From the NCBI GenBank assembly GCA_041484845.1, contig JBGPIK010000046.1, forward strand, positions 1-25,684: 25,684 bases of DNA, in the 5' to 3' direction. Origin of the DNA: JBGPIK01 sp041484845 (GTDB lineage Bacteria; Desulfobacterota; Binatia; UBA9968). Positions 7,873 through 14,993 of this stretch are shown here, one piece after another. The translations under genes and the position numbers were made by a program. Under the pieces are notes generated by a model that saw only the letters and a program-made list of their open reading frames with translations, ran no database searches and was not told the DNA's origin. Position 1 is the stretch's first letter. Each line of letters starts with the position of its first letter.

Positions 7873-8405
7873 AGGTCTTTCGGCCGACTGCCGTTCTCGC
7901 GCTCGTGCTAGCATTTTGGGGTGGATTTTTCTGCCACTTGCTTTATCGACGCTGGAATCCTTCTGCACTGGAACTGAGACGAGACAATGATGGCGGTTTG
8001 GCTTTGAACGGTGAAAGCCCGGCGGGCGAAGCGCAAAGCTTTCGCGTGTCCTTTGTCCCGTTATCATTACCGGCTGAAGCGCAATCCGAACGTCCGCTGT
8101 TGCAGGCGCGGGAAGTGGACAAGATCCGCGCCCTCTCCGGCGCCCAAGCCAGGGTTCGTGGCAGAATCTTTCATGTCGGCCATTCCGCCAAGAGCAATAC
8201 CTATTTTCTCAATTTTGGTCCTTCCCGGGAAGCTCTCACCGCCGTCATCTTTGCCTCGGCTGCGGATCTTTTTGAACAGCAAAAACTTCAATTAAAGAGT
8301 TTTGAAGGCAAGGAAGTCGAGGTCGCGGGAGAAATCAAGGATCATCCGCAGTACGGCCTGGAATTAATTGTTGAAAGTCCAACGCAGATCAGGGTTTTGA
8401 ATTAG
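7869..8405 (+). CDS. Membrane-anchored OB-fold-like protein
   Basis: A 178-residue protein with one N-terminal membrane helix (TAVLALVLAFWGGFFCHLLY) followed by an Arg-rich patch and a linker. The C-terminal beta-rich domain (ARVRGRIFHVGHSAKSNTYFLNFG ... LKSFEGKEVEVAGEI ... GLELIVESPTQIRVLN) resembles nucleic-acid-binding OB folds by eye. The TTG at 7869 overlaps the previous stop (TTGA) and has GGGAGAGG just upstream; a GTG at 7854 is a less likely alternative. Coupling to the secreted PLD-like gene suggests both act at the envelope, perhaps on extracellular DNA; this is inference. Confidence 0.75.
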   Translation: MKVFRPTAVLALVLAFWGGFFCHLLYRRWNPSALELRRDNDGGLALNGESPAGEAQSFRVSFVPLSLPAEAQSERPLLQAREVDKIRALSGAQARVRGRIFHVGHSAKSNTYFLNFGPSREALTAVIFASAADLFEQQKLQLKSFEGKEVEVAGEIKDHPQYGLELIVESPTQIRVLN

Positions 8406-8444
8406 CCGCTTGGCAAACAGAGCCGCAGGAGTACAATAACAAAA

Positions 8445-8624
8445 ATGAGCGAAGAAAAGAAAAAATGCATGGTTTGCGCAAAGACAGTGACGGTTCTGAA
8501 GGGTGGTATTTGTGAGCCCTGCCAAGAACGGATACGCCGCGAAGCGCTGGGTGAACAGTCAGGCGTAAGTGATCGTGCCGAACACGAATTGGCGCAACAA
8601 GGGGTGCCGCCCACCAAAAAATGA
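8445..8624 (+). CDS. 59-residue zinc-ribbon protein
   Basis: A short gene starting MSEEKKKCMVCAKTV with a second CxxC at GGICEPCQERIRRE. This gives a CxxC-x12-CxxC zinc-ribbon pattern and a charged tail ending GVPPTKK. An AGGAG motif lies about 13 bases before the ATG, a little far. The compact four-Cys arrangement and position between two same-strand genes support it. It could bind nucleic acid or a protein partner; the function is unknown. Confidence 0.65.
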   Translation: MSEEKKKCMVCAKTVTVLKGGICEPCQERIRREALGEQSGVSDRAEHELAQQGVPPTKK

Positions 8625-8662
8625 GACCGAGATGAGATTGGACTCCTACGGCTCGAGCATTT

Positions 8663-8691
8663 TTGACCTCATTAAAATTTCTCTCTATTCA
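8663..8691 (+). promoter_or_regulatory. Candidate sigma70 promoter for the carboxypeptidase gene
   Basis: TTGACC (8663-8668), 17-base spacer, TATTCA (8686-8691) in an AT-rich stretch. A second AT-rich -10-like element (GATATAAAT, about 8707-8715) lies just downstream and could be used instead. Confidence 0.45.
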
Positions 8692-8764
8692 AAAAATCGA
8701 AAATGTGATATAAATAGGTTTTATTTCGCCCTTGCAGTATCACCTACCAAGGAGGTCTAAGAAG

Positions 8765-9991
8765 CTGTCCGTTCGTAAATTGCTTTCGGCGGGTGCGAGC
8801 CTAGTCGTTTTGCTGATATTATTTCCCGTTGCTTCGCTTTGGTCCTTCTCTCCTGATGAAGACCTAACAGCGCGTGCCGCGATTCTGATCGATTCAAGTA
8901 CAGGCAAGATCCTTTACCAAAAAGAGCCGGACTTGCGGTTGCCGCCCGCAAGTACAACGAAGATCGTTACGGCGATATTGACTTTGGAAAGTGGACGGGA
9001 TCTTAGGGATTTGTTGACGGTTTCCAAGACCGCAACACGGGTACCGGCTTCCAAGCTCTACCTTCGGCCCGGTCAAACCCTAACCATTGAGGACTTGTTG
9101 TACGGACTTCTGCTATCTTCGGCCAATGATGCCAGCGTCGTGCTAGCCGAAGGCATCGGCGGGTCCGTCGACCATTTTGCCGAAATGATGACTAAAAAGG
9201 CCAATGAAATCGGCGCGACCAACAGTCATTTTACCAATCCGCATGGACTGACTGCGCCGGATCATTATTCCACGGCAAGAGATCTCGCTCTCCTGTTTCG
9301 CTATGCAATGAAGAACGCCACGTTTCACGAAATCGTCCAGACCAAAATTAGTTCCGTGACCTCCAACACGCTCGTGAGGAAAAGAGCGATCGCGCGACGG
9401 ATTTCCGTCAGAAATCATAATCGACTGCTGTGGAATTTTGATGGTGCCATCGGCGGCAAGACCGGGTACACATTAGCGGCGCAAAAATGTTTTGTCGGTG
9501 CGGTTCAGCGCAATGGCGTGACATTGATCGTGTCCATCCTGGGTTCCCGGGACCAGTGGGGGGATACCAGGAAGCTCCTGGAATACGGCTTTGACAATTA
9601 CCAGACGTTAAAGGCCGGAACACAGCCCGGTCCGAAGGACGCGCCCGGTGAACAGGCGACCATGCGATCCGACAAGATTTCGACCCTCATTGTGACGCCC
9701 CAAGATGACGAGCTTAAGCTCGCGGACGGTTATATCCTGCAAGTGGGCGCGTTTCGGGAACGCGGACGCGCGGAATCCTTGTCGAAGCAAATTGGGGAAA
9801 AGGGTTTTAACGCCTTTGTCGAAGAGGCGCCATTAAACCAACGTGAAATGGCGTACCGAGTGCGTGTCGGCCCTTATGCGGAACTGTTGCAGGCGCAGGC
9901 GAGCGCGCAGGAGCTTTTTTCTCGAAGCGGATATCGGGCTCTGATCTTGCCCGTTCCAACCACACTCAGAGATAAGGACGACCGAAGTTAG
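8765..9991 (+). CDS. D-alanyl-D-alanine carboxypeptidase with SPOR domain
   Basis: A DacA/PBP5-type serine carboxypeptidase that trims peptidoglycan stem peptides. Visible features: signal/anchor hydrophobic segment (LVVLLILFPVASLW), active-site SxxK in PPASTTKIV (about residue 63), SxN in LLSSANDAS, KTG in GGKTGYT. A C-terminal SPOR domain (GYILQVGAFRERGRAESLSKQI ... YRVRVGPYAELLQA) binds denuded glycan at division sites. A perfect AAGGAGGT (8749-8756) is placed 9 bases before an in-frame CTG at 8765. Other in-frame starts fit poorly: the TTG at 8732 is upstream of the Shine-Dalgarno and the TTG at 8780 is 24 bases from it. I therefore place the start at CTG; the protein is then 408 residues. 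Confidence 0.9.
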   Translation: MSVRKLLSAGASLVVLLILFPVASLWSFSPDEDLTARAAILIDSSTGKILYQKEPDLRLPPASTTKIVTAILTLESGRDLRDLLTVSKTATRVPASKLYLRPGQTLTIEDLLYGLLLSSANDASVVLAEGIGGSVDHFAEMMTKKANEIGATNSHFTNPHGLTAPDHYSTARDLALLFRYAMKNATFHEIVQTKISSVTSNTLVRKRAIARRISVRNHNRLLWNFDGAIGGKTGYTLAAQKCFVGAVQRNGVTLIVSILGSRDQWGDTRKLLEYGFDNYQTLKAGTQPGPKDAPGEQATMRSDKISTLIVTPQDDELKLADGYILQVGAFRERGRAESLSKQIGEKGFNAFVEEAPLNQREMAYRVRVGPYAELLQAQASAQELFSRSGYRALILPVPTTLRDKDDRS

Positions 9992-10013
9992 TCCCATGAT
10001 CTGGTTCCTTCAG

Positions 10014-10748
10014 TCATAGCTCGAATATCATACCGTCTTCAGCCGTTGTCACGGGCAGTTCTTTTTTTCGCGCCAGCATTTCGTCTCCCAAATGGGTCAA
10101 TATAAGCTTCTTGCATTCCAAGCGCGGCAGGTCTGCGTGCAATTTGATAAAACTCACGTGATTGCCGACTGCCTCGCGATAAAAGGAGCACTCGCAGAGA
10201 AAGAGATCCACTCCACGCGCTTGCGTGATAAAAATATCCGTCCATGCCGAGTCTCCTGAGAAAAGGATACGCTTGCCCTCGTAGGTAATATTCAATCCTA
10301 AGGAAATCTCATGGCTTTGGTGAGGCACAAGAAAGGGAAGCACCTCGATTTTGTCTATGAAAGTAATCTGATCCGGGCTTAACACATGAAAGGAAACCGG
10401 CGGCAGTTCAGTTGAAGCCTTTCCACGACCATACATTAGCCGGAACAGTTCAATGACCTTCTTTTCAGTTCCGGGTGGACCGGCGATCTGCAATGGCCGG
10501 TGGCGGGGACTTCGGTAGAGATAGTCGATGAAAAAAAAGGGCAGCCCGGCGCAGTGATCGCCGTGGAGATGGCTCAAAAACACGATATCCAACTGGCGTG
10601 GATCAAAACCCGCTCGTTTCATTGCCAAAAGTGTCGTGGGTCCGCAGTCTAGGAGAAAAAGCCGATCAGAGGCTTGAAATAAATAACCGCTTTGGTGACG
10701 GCCACCGCTGCCAAATGCATCTCCGCATCCAAGAATGTAAAGTTTCAT
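10014..10748 (-). CDS. MBL-fold metallo-hydrolase, RNase Z-like
   Basis: A 244-residue metallo-beta-lactamase-fold protein with MKLYILGCGDAFGSGGRHQS at the start, the HxHxDH zinc motif in LSHLHGDHCAGLPF, GPPGTEKK, SHEISLGLNITYEGKRILFSGDSAW and a late LTHLGDEM. This layout matches the RNase Z/ElaC-like and arylsulfatase-like group. It may process RNA 3' ends or hydrolyse a phosphodiester or ester; it seems to lack a full RNase Z exosite. The ATG at 10748 is chosen because it starts the first beta strand; a longer frame to 10823 is unsupported. It is convergent with the carboxypeptidase gene. Confidence 0.82.
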   Translation of the reverse strand: MKLYILGCGDAFGSGGRHQSGYLFQASDRLFLLDCGPTTLLAMKRAGFDPRQLDIVFLSHLHGDHCAGLPFFFIDYLYRSPRHRPLQIAGPPGTEKKVIELFRLMYGRGKASTELPPVSFHVLSPDQITFIDKIEVLPFLVPHQSHEISLGLNITYEGKRILFSGDSAWTDIFITQARGVDLFLCECSFYREAVGNHVSFIKLHADLPRLECKKLILTHLGDEMLARKKELPVTTAEDGMIFEL

Positions 10749-10902
10749 AAAAACGTCGGCGCCGCACGACTGTAATGGTGTCAATTCGCTCGGTTCGTAC
10801 TCAATCCTACCACCGCGTTGCAAGTGTCGCTACAAGCCCTGAGGGGCGGCATTGCGGCGTGCGCGTACACCGCTTTAGAACCTATAACCAAGCGAATTTG
10901 AG

Positions 10903-10931
10903 TTGCAATTTACTGTCTCACCGAATAACAT
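10903..10931 (+). promoter_or_regulatory. Candidate leaderless promoter of the MarR gene
   Basis: TTGCAA (10903-10908), 17-base spacer, TAACAT (10926-10931). The only usable start codon of the MarR gene, GTG 10938, lies 7 bases after the -10 box, so the transcript would begin at the start codon. No Shine-Dalgarno is present. Confidence 0.4.
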
Positions 10932-10937
10932 GATCGC

Positions 10938-11390
10938 GTGCGCGTTTATAAACGTCCCTTTTTTTCAACCTATACAACAAGCCTGTGGGTTCGTTTTCTC
11001 CGGTTTGGTCTCCTGTCGCACAAAAAGCTGGAACAGGATCTGGAGAAACTGGATTTAACCCCGCCTCAATTCTATGTGCTGGCGACGATCGGTTACGCGG
11101 GTGAGCTTCCTTTCGGCGAGATTGGGGCAAAAATGATGGTGACCGTGAGCAACCTCACCGGAATCGTGGACCGGCTTGAAGAAAAGAAATTTGTTTTGCG
11201 AAAACGAGACGACATGGATCGTCGCGTAGTTCACGTTGTGCTGACGGAAAAGGGCGCTAAACTGTACAAGAATACCATTCCCCGTTTCGAGAAAAGCATC
11301 GCAGAAATTTTTTCCGGTCTAGGTCGATCGCAACAAAAACAACTTTCCGCGCTCCTACGTAAGCTCAATCACACCTCCTTGCCAAGCTAG
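10938..11390 (+). CDS. MarR-family transcriptional regulator
   Basis: A 150-residue winged-helix regulator. After an N-terminal dimerisation helix come LTPPQFYVLATIGYAGELPFGEIGAKM, the recognition helix region VTVSNLTGIVDRLEEKKFVLRKRD, the wing DMDRRVVHVVLTEKGAKL and the C-terminal dimerisation helices. MarR proteins usually repress nearby genes and are released by small aromatic or lipophilic ligands. It stands 75 bases upstream of, and in the same direction as, the Fe-S/nucleoside-phosphorylase operon, whose promoter carries inverted repeats, so local control is likely. GTG 10938 is the only plausible start. Confidence 0.9.
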   Translation: MRVYKRPFFSTYTTSLWVRFLRFGLLSHKKLEQDLEKLDLTPPQFYVLATIGYAGELPFGEIGAKMMVTVSNLTGIVDRLEEKKFVLRKRDDMDRRVVHVVLTEKGAKLYKNTIPRFEKSIAEIFSGLGRSQQKQLSALLRKLNHTSLPS

Positions 11391-11400
11391 CCCTTGTTGG

Positions 11401-11428
11401 TTGACAGGAGTTCTTTAGGAGTTATAAA
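11401..11428 (+). promoter_or_regulatory. Strong sigma70 promoter of the 11466-17828 operon
   Basis: A perfect TTGACA (11401-11406), 16-base spacer and TATAAA (11423-11428). It lies just after the MarR gene and about 38 bases before the GTG of the Fe-S protein gene. It is the strongest promoter-like sequence in the window. Confidence 0.75.
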
Positions 11429-11444
11429 GTTAACACTTAAAGAA
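11411..11444. promoter_or_regulatory. Candidate MarR operator (inverted repeats over the promoter)
   Basis: A perfect 7-bp inverted repeat, TTCTTTA (11411-11417) and TAAAGAA (11438-11444), brackets the -10 box and the predicted transcription start. An inner repeat AAGT-TAAC-ACTT (11427-11438) covers the start itself. Either could bind a MarR dimer and block RNA polymerase. Confidence 0.45.
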
Positions 11445-11465
11445 TCTTTTTCCGACTGACCCGTC

Positions 11466-12689
11466 GTGGACAACAACCCGAAAGGAACCGTGGGACTCGC
11501 CAGAGTCAAAAAGTGGCTCTACGCCAAAGACCTGCAAGAACGCAGCGCTGGGTGTGTTTTGTGCGGGTCGTGCTACGGCCATGGGCCGGCAAACCCAATG
11601 GAAGATATTCCGGGGCCAAAGACCAAGTGTCCTCCTTACGAATTCTACCGTTTCCAGCGCTTTACTCCGAAATCGCGATGGCTTATGGCGCAGCGCGTTT
11701 TCCACGGGCTCGATCCGATTACCCCGGAACTGAAAGAAGTTATTTTCACCTGCACGGACTGTCTCATGTGCCAGGAGCTTTGCGGCGTGCGTGGCGACGG
11801 TTACGGACCGTGGGACATCACCGTTGCGATGCGCGAAGAGATCACCGAAAGAGATGGACCTCTGGAAGCGCATCGCGCGATCTACGAAGGGCTTCAACGC
11901 CAGGATAATCCATGGGCGCAGCCCAAGACAGAGCGAGGACAGTGGGCCAACGGGTTGAACTTGAAAAAACTTGTCGCCGGAAACGTGCCTACTCTATTGT
12001 TCGCCGGCTGTTCTGCGGATCGCCCAAGCGGACGCGCGGGGGTCATTGCTCTGGCTAAGCTCATGCAGGCCGCCGGCGAAGAATTTGCGGTGCTCGGCGA
12101 GGACGAGAAATGCTGTGGCCTAGTTGCTCATGATCTTGGCTTCCGCAGAGAATATGATCGTTTGGCCGATGATAATCTTGCCACGATCAAAAATGCAGGG
12201 ACGCGCAACGTCGTCGTCGCCTGTGGCAGTTGCCAGCGCATCTGGCGCGAGCATGGCGAGAAACTCGGCACGGATGTACGCGTGCTTCACGGCGCTGAAT
12301 TCGTCGCAGAGCTCGTGCGCGCCGGCCGAATAAAATTTACCAAGAACGTGAACAAAAAGGTCACCTATCATGATTCCTGTCATCTCGGCAGAGGCTGCGG
12401 CGTTTACGAGGCGCCGCGATTCATTTTAGCTTCCGTGCCCGGCGTTGAAGTAGTCGAAATGGAGCGCAACCGACGTTGGGCTTGGTGCTGTGGCGGTGGC
12501 GGTGGTGTTCCCGAGGCTTACCCGGAATTGGCGCAATGGAATGCCGCCGATCGATTGCGCGAGGCTCAGGAAACCGGCGCTGAGTTAGTCCTCACCTCCA
12601 GCGCGCTGTGCCGACGCAGTTTTGATGACTGCGGCCCGAACGCTCTGCCGAACCAAGACTTGCTCGATTTTGCTTATCAAGCTCTCTAA
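11466..12689 (+). CDS. (Fe-S)-binding CCG-domain oxidoreductase
   Basis: A 407-residue protein of the HdrD/GlpC/LldE type. Two N-terminal cysteine clusters are seen, C30-C33-C36 with C55 (CVLCGSC ... KCPP) and C96-C99-C102-C106 (CTDCLMCQELC), fit for [4Fe-4S] clusters. Two cysteine-rich CCG domains follow: DEKCCGLVAHDLG with ACGSC, then SCHLGRGCGVYE with WAWCCGGGGG. Such proteins pass electrons between a dehydrogenase and quinone or another carrier. It has no membrane helix. First gene of an operon under a strong promoter. It starts at GTG 11466 with no clear Shine-Dalgarno; the next gene begins 2 bases after its stop. Its redox partner is not evident in the operon. Confidence 0.88.
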   Translation: MDNNPKGTVGLARVKKWLYAKDLQERSAGCVLCGSCYGHGPANPMEDIPGPKTKCPPYEFYRFQRFTPKSRWLMAQRVFHGLDPITPELKEVIFTCTDCLMCQELCGVRGDGYGPWDITVAMREEITERDGPLEAHRAIYEGLQRQDNPWAQPKTERGQWANGLNLKKLVAGNVPTLLFAGCSADRPSGRAGVIALAKLMQAAGEEFAVLGEDEKCCGLVAHDLGFRREYDRLADDNLATIKNAGTRNVVVACGSCQRIWREHGEKLGTDVRVLHGAEFVAELVRAGRIKFTKNVNKKVTYHDSCHLGRGCGVYEAPRFILASVPGVEVVEMERNRRWAWCCGGGGGVPEAYPELAQWNAADRLREAQETGAELVLTSSALCRRSFDDCGPNALPNQDLLDFAYQAL

Positions 12690-12691
12690 CT

Positions 12692-13426
12692 ATGGTCAAA
12701 GAACCTCACTTCACACCAAAAAAAATGCTGTCTCTGTTGGGACTTAACGCCAACTCGCTGGGTCCATACGCGCTGATTCCTGGACCCAGGGAGCGGTGTC
12801 AGAGACTACTCGGGACGCTGGAGAATCCGACCAAGAATTTTACTTTTCTTGATTACGAGATGTACACCGGCACGCTGGAGGGCAAGAGCGTGACGGTGGG
12901 CAACGGTGGACGGTTCGCTCCGGATACGGCGATGACGACCGAAATACTTTGCGCTGCGGGGGCGGAATCCCTGATTCGCATCGGCAGTTGTGGGTCGTTA
13001 CAGGATCATGTGAAGATCGGCGACCTTGTCATCGTCACAGGCGCCGTCCGCGGTGATGGAACCACGGGCTATTACGTGGCGAGAAATTTCTCCACAGTCG
13101 CCCATCCCGATATTATCCGGGCATTGCGCCAAGCTGCCGACAGCTTGCAGGTGCGTTATCATTTGGGGTGGATTTTTACCACCGACGCGCTGTTCCAAGA
13201 AACGCCCGAGCTCATCCAAGAGCTCAACGAGCAGAATATCTCGAGTATCGATATGGTGACGTCCGCATTCTTAACCATCGCTCAATTGCGCCAGAAAAAA
13301 GCCGGCGCTATCGTCGCCGTTTCAGACGAGTGCCTGTACGGACGGTTTGGCTTTCGTGACCCGTTGTTCCTCGCCGCCGAAGAAAAAATGGTCGAGGTGG
13401 CCGAGACGGCGTTACGCTATTTGTGA
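12692..13426 (+). CDS. Nucleoside phosphorylase (PNP/Udp family), variant active site
   Basis: A 244-residue nucleoside phosphorylase-I protein, closest in style to uridine phosphorylase. Seen: ALIPGPRERCQR at the phosphate-binding N-terminus, GAESLIRIGSCGSLQD, IVTGAVRGDGTT and VAVSDECL. The Ser-Asp at 211-212 is the position of the purine-contacting Asp in PNP/MTAN enzymes, so a purine base is plausible. The ribose-binding EME motif of the family appears as D187-M188-V189, so the Glu that grips the ribose 2'/3' hydroxyls is missing by eye. It lies between the Fe-S protein and the MtnA-like gene, so it probably makes a 5-substituted ribose 1-phosphate for the isomerase. Substrate unknown. Confidence 0.88.
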   Translation: MVKEPHFTPKKMLSLLGLNANSLGPYALIPGPRERCQRLLGTLENPTKNFTFLDYEMYTGTLEGKSVTVGNGGRFAPDTAMTTEILCAAGAESLIRIGSCGSLQDHVKIGDLVIVTGAVRGDGTTGYYVARNFSTVAHPDIIRALRQAADSLQVRYHLGWIFTTDALFQETPELIQELNEQNISSIDMVTSAFLTIAQLRQKKAGAIVAVSDECLYGRFGFRDPLFLAAEEKMVEVAETALRYL

Positions 13427-13454
13427 TGCAGTTTTCTCCCCTCAGTTACATAAC

Positions 13455-14993
13455 ATGAAATCCTCGGCCAGCCCGCTCTTCGAGCCTGTTTTATGGGACG
13501 GAAACGGCTTCAAAATTCTTGACGAAATTCTGCTCCCCGAGCGGATCGAGTACATTCAAGTTACCGAAGTGTCGACCGCCCTCAGCGCGGTCAAAGAAAT
13601 GAAGACGCGGGCCTTTGGCCAAGTCTTAACTTTCTTATACAGCGCAGCGTTGCTGGCGCGGCAATATCAGGGTGATGCGCCGTCGCCCCTGCGCGAAAAG
13701 ATGGCGCTCATGACGGAGCAGTTCTGCGCCGTGCGGCCGACTTTTGATTTCAAAGGCCTTGGAAGCTTTTTTGCGCAATGGTTCGCGGCGCTGCCGGCGG
13801 ACGGACATGTCGGAGAATGGATTGCCTGTCAAGCGCGGGGCTTCGCTGCACAAATCCTCAAAGCGCGACATGAACGCGCGAAGCGGACCGCGGCCATCCT
13901 TCCCGACCCGGCGCGCGTGCTCACCCACTGCAATATTAGCGGCGAATTGGTGGCGGTTGCGCAAGCGTGCCGCGAGCTCAACAAGCGTTTTTCAGTGATT
14001 GCCACGGAAACACGTCCCTATCTGCAGGGATCGCGACTCACGGCTTGGGAACTTTCCCAGGCAGGAGTATCGGTATCGGTGATTCCCGACTGTGCCGTGG
14101 CGCAAATCATGGCGCGCGGCCACGTCAATGCGGTCGTGGTCGGATCGGACCGGTGCGCGCAGAACGGCGATATTATCAATAAGGTCGGAACCTATCCCGT
14201 GGCGCTCATGGCTAAGAAGTACGGCATCCCGTTTTATGCTCTGGTGCAAGCCCCGGGTGCGTTAGCACGGGGAGTGGATCTCGCGATTGAAGAGCGTCCC
14301 GCCGATGAATTGCTCTATTTTCATGGGCGACGGCTGCTGGTGCAAGGCACGGATCGAATCGCCGTTCGTTACCCGGCGTTTGACGTTACTCCCGCCGCGC
14401 TGATAACGAATTTGATCGGCTTTGATGATTTGTTCACGCCCGAAAGTTTCAGCGAAAGATTTCTCGACCGCTCTCTTGCCATCGCGCGACGCGAAAAAAC
14501 AGAGCAGCAAAAATATTTGCTTGTCCATGGCGTGCCCGCAGAAGAAAGTTACCCGGTGCTGGCCGCTGCGGTTATGGTTGAAAAAGTCCACAGTATCTTA
14601 GTTCCCGAGATGCGACCTGAACTGTGGGGTGCGCGCATCGTTGCGCGCGAGTTGATGCGCCGCGACCTGCGGACCACACTGATCTCAGATAATATGATCG
14701 GTACGCTTTTCGCCCAAGGGCAAATTGCAAAGCTTTTCCTTTTTCACCGAGGCGTCAATGAGCAGGGGCCAAGCGGGTATTGCGGCGCGCTCCTTGCCGC
14801 ACAGCTTGCTCGTGCCCATGGCGTTACGATTGAGGTGCGGGAGTCTCAGGCGATAGCGGATCCGGCCATGGATCGGGACATTTCAACTTTCTTAGGAGAG
14901 AAAGTCATCCCGGCGGGAGTGTCTATTCATCCACTCGAAAAGGAAATCATTCCGTGGCAGTGGTGTAAAGAAGGCAATGGGAGCGGCTCATGA
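13455..14993 (+). CDS. MtnA-like sugar-phosphate isomerase with a second, degenerate IF-2B half
   Basis: A 512-residue protein; MtnA is usually about 350. Residues 20-330 match 5-methylthioribose-1-phosphate isomerase: LTHCN with catalytic Cys159, RPYLQGSRLTAWEL, VVVGSDRCAQNGD with catalytic Asp232, NKVGTYPVALMAKKYGIPFYA, IEERPADEL and YPAFDVTPAALI. The usual RGAP near the start is RAFG. Residues 352-462 repeat the C-terminal Rossmann half (RPELWGARIVAREL aligns with RPYLQGSRLTAWEL) but lack the Cys and Asp. The ATG at 13455 is chosen; the frame is open upstream inside the phosphorylase gene. Its stop overlaps the aldolase start (ATGA). Inferred reaction: 5-substituted ribose 1-phosphate to ribulose 1-phosphate. 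Confidence 0.85.
   Translation: MKSSASPLFEPVLWDGNGFKILDEILLPERIEYIQVTEVSTALSAVKEMKTRAFGQVLTFLYSAALLARQYQGDAPSPLREKMALMTEQFCAVRPTFDFKGLGSFFAQWFAALPADGHVGEWIACQARGFAAQILKARHERAKRTAAILPDPARVLTHCNISGELVAVAQACRELNKRFSVIATETRPYLQGSRLTAWELSQAGVSVSVIPDCAVAQIMARGHVNAVVVGSDRCAQNGDIINKVGTYPVALMAKKYGIPFYALVQAPGALARGVDLAIEERPADELLYFHGRRLLVQGTDRIAVRYPAFDVTPAALITNLIGFDDLFTPESFSERFLDRSLAIARREKTEQQKYLLVHGVPAEESYPVLAAAVMVEKVHSILVPEMRPELWGARIVARELMRRDLRTTLISDNMIGTLFAQGQIAKLFLFHRGVNEQGPSGYCGALLAAQLARAHGVTIEVRESQAIADPAMDRDISTFLGEKVIPAGVSIHPLEKEIIPWQWCKEGNGSGS

Noticed and set aside
8569..8760. A 63-codon plus-strand frame before the carboxypeptidase gene
   Set aside because: It overlaps the zinc-ribbon gene, the promoter and the Shine-Dalgarno site and has no motif.
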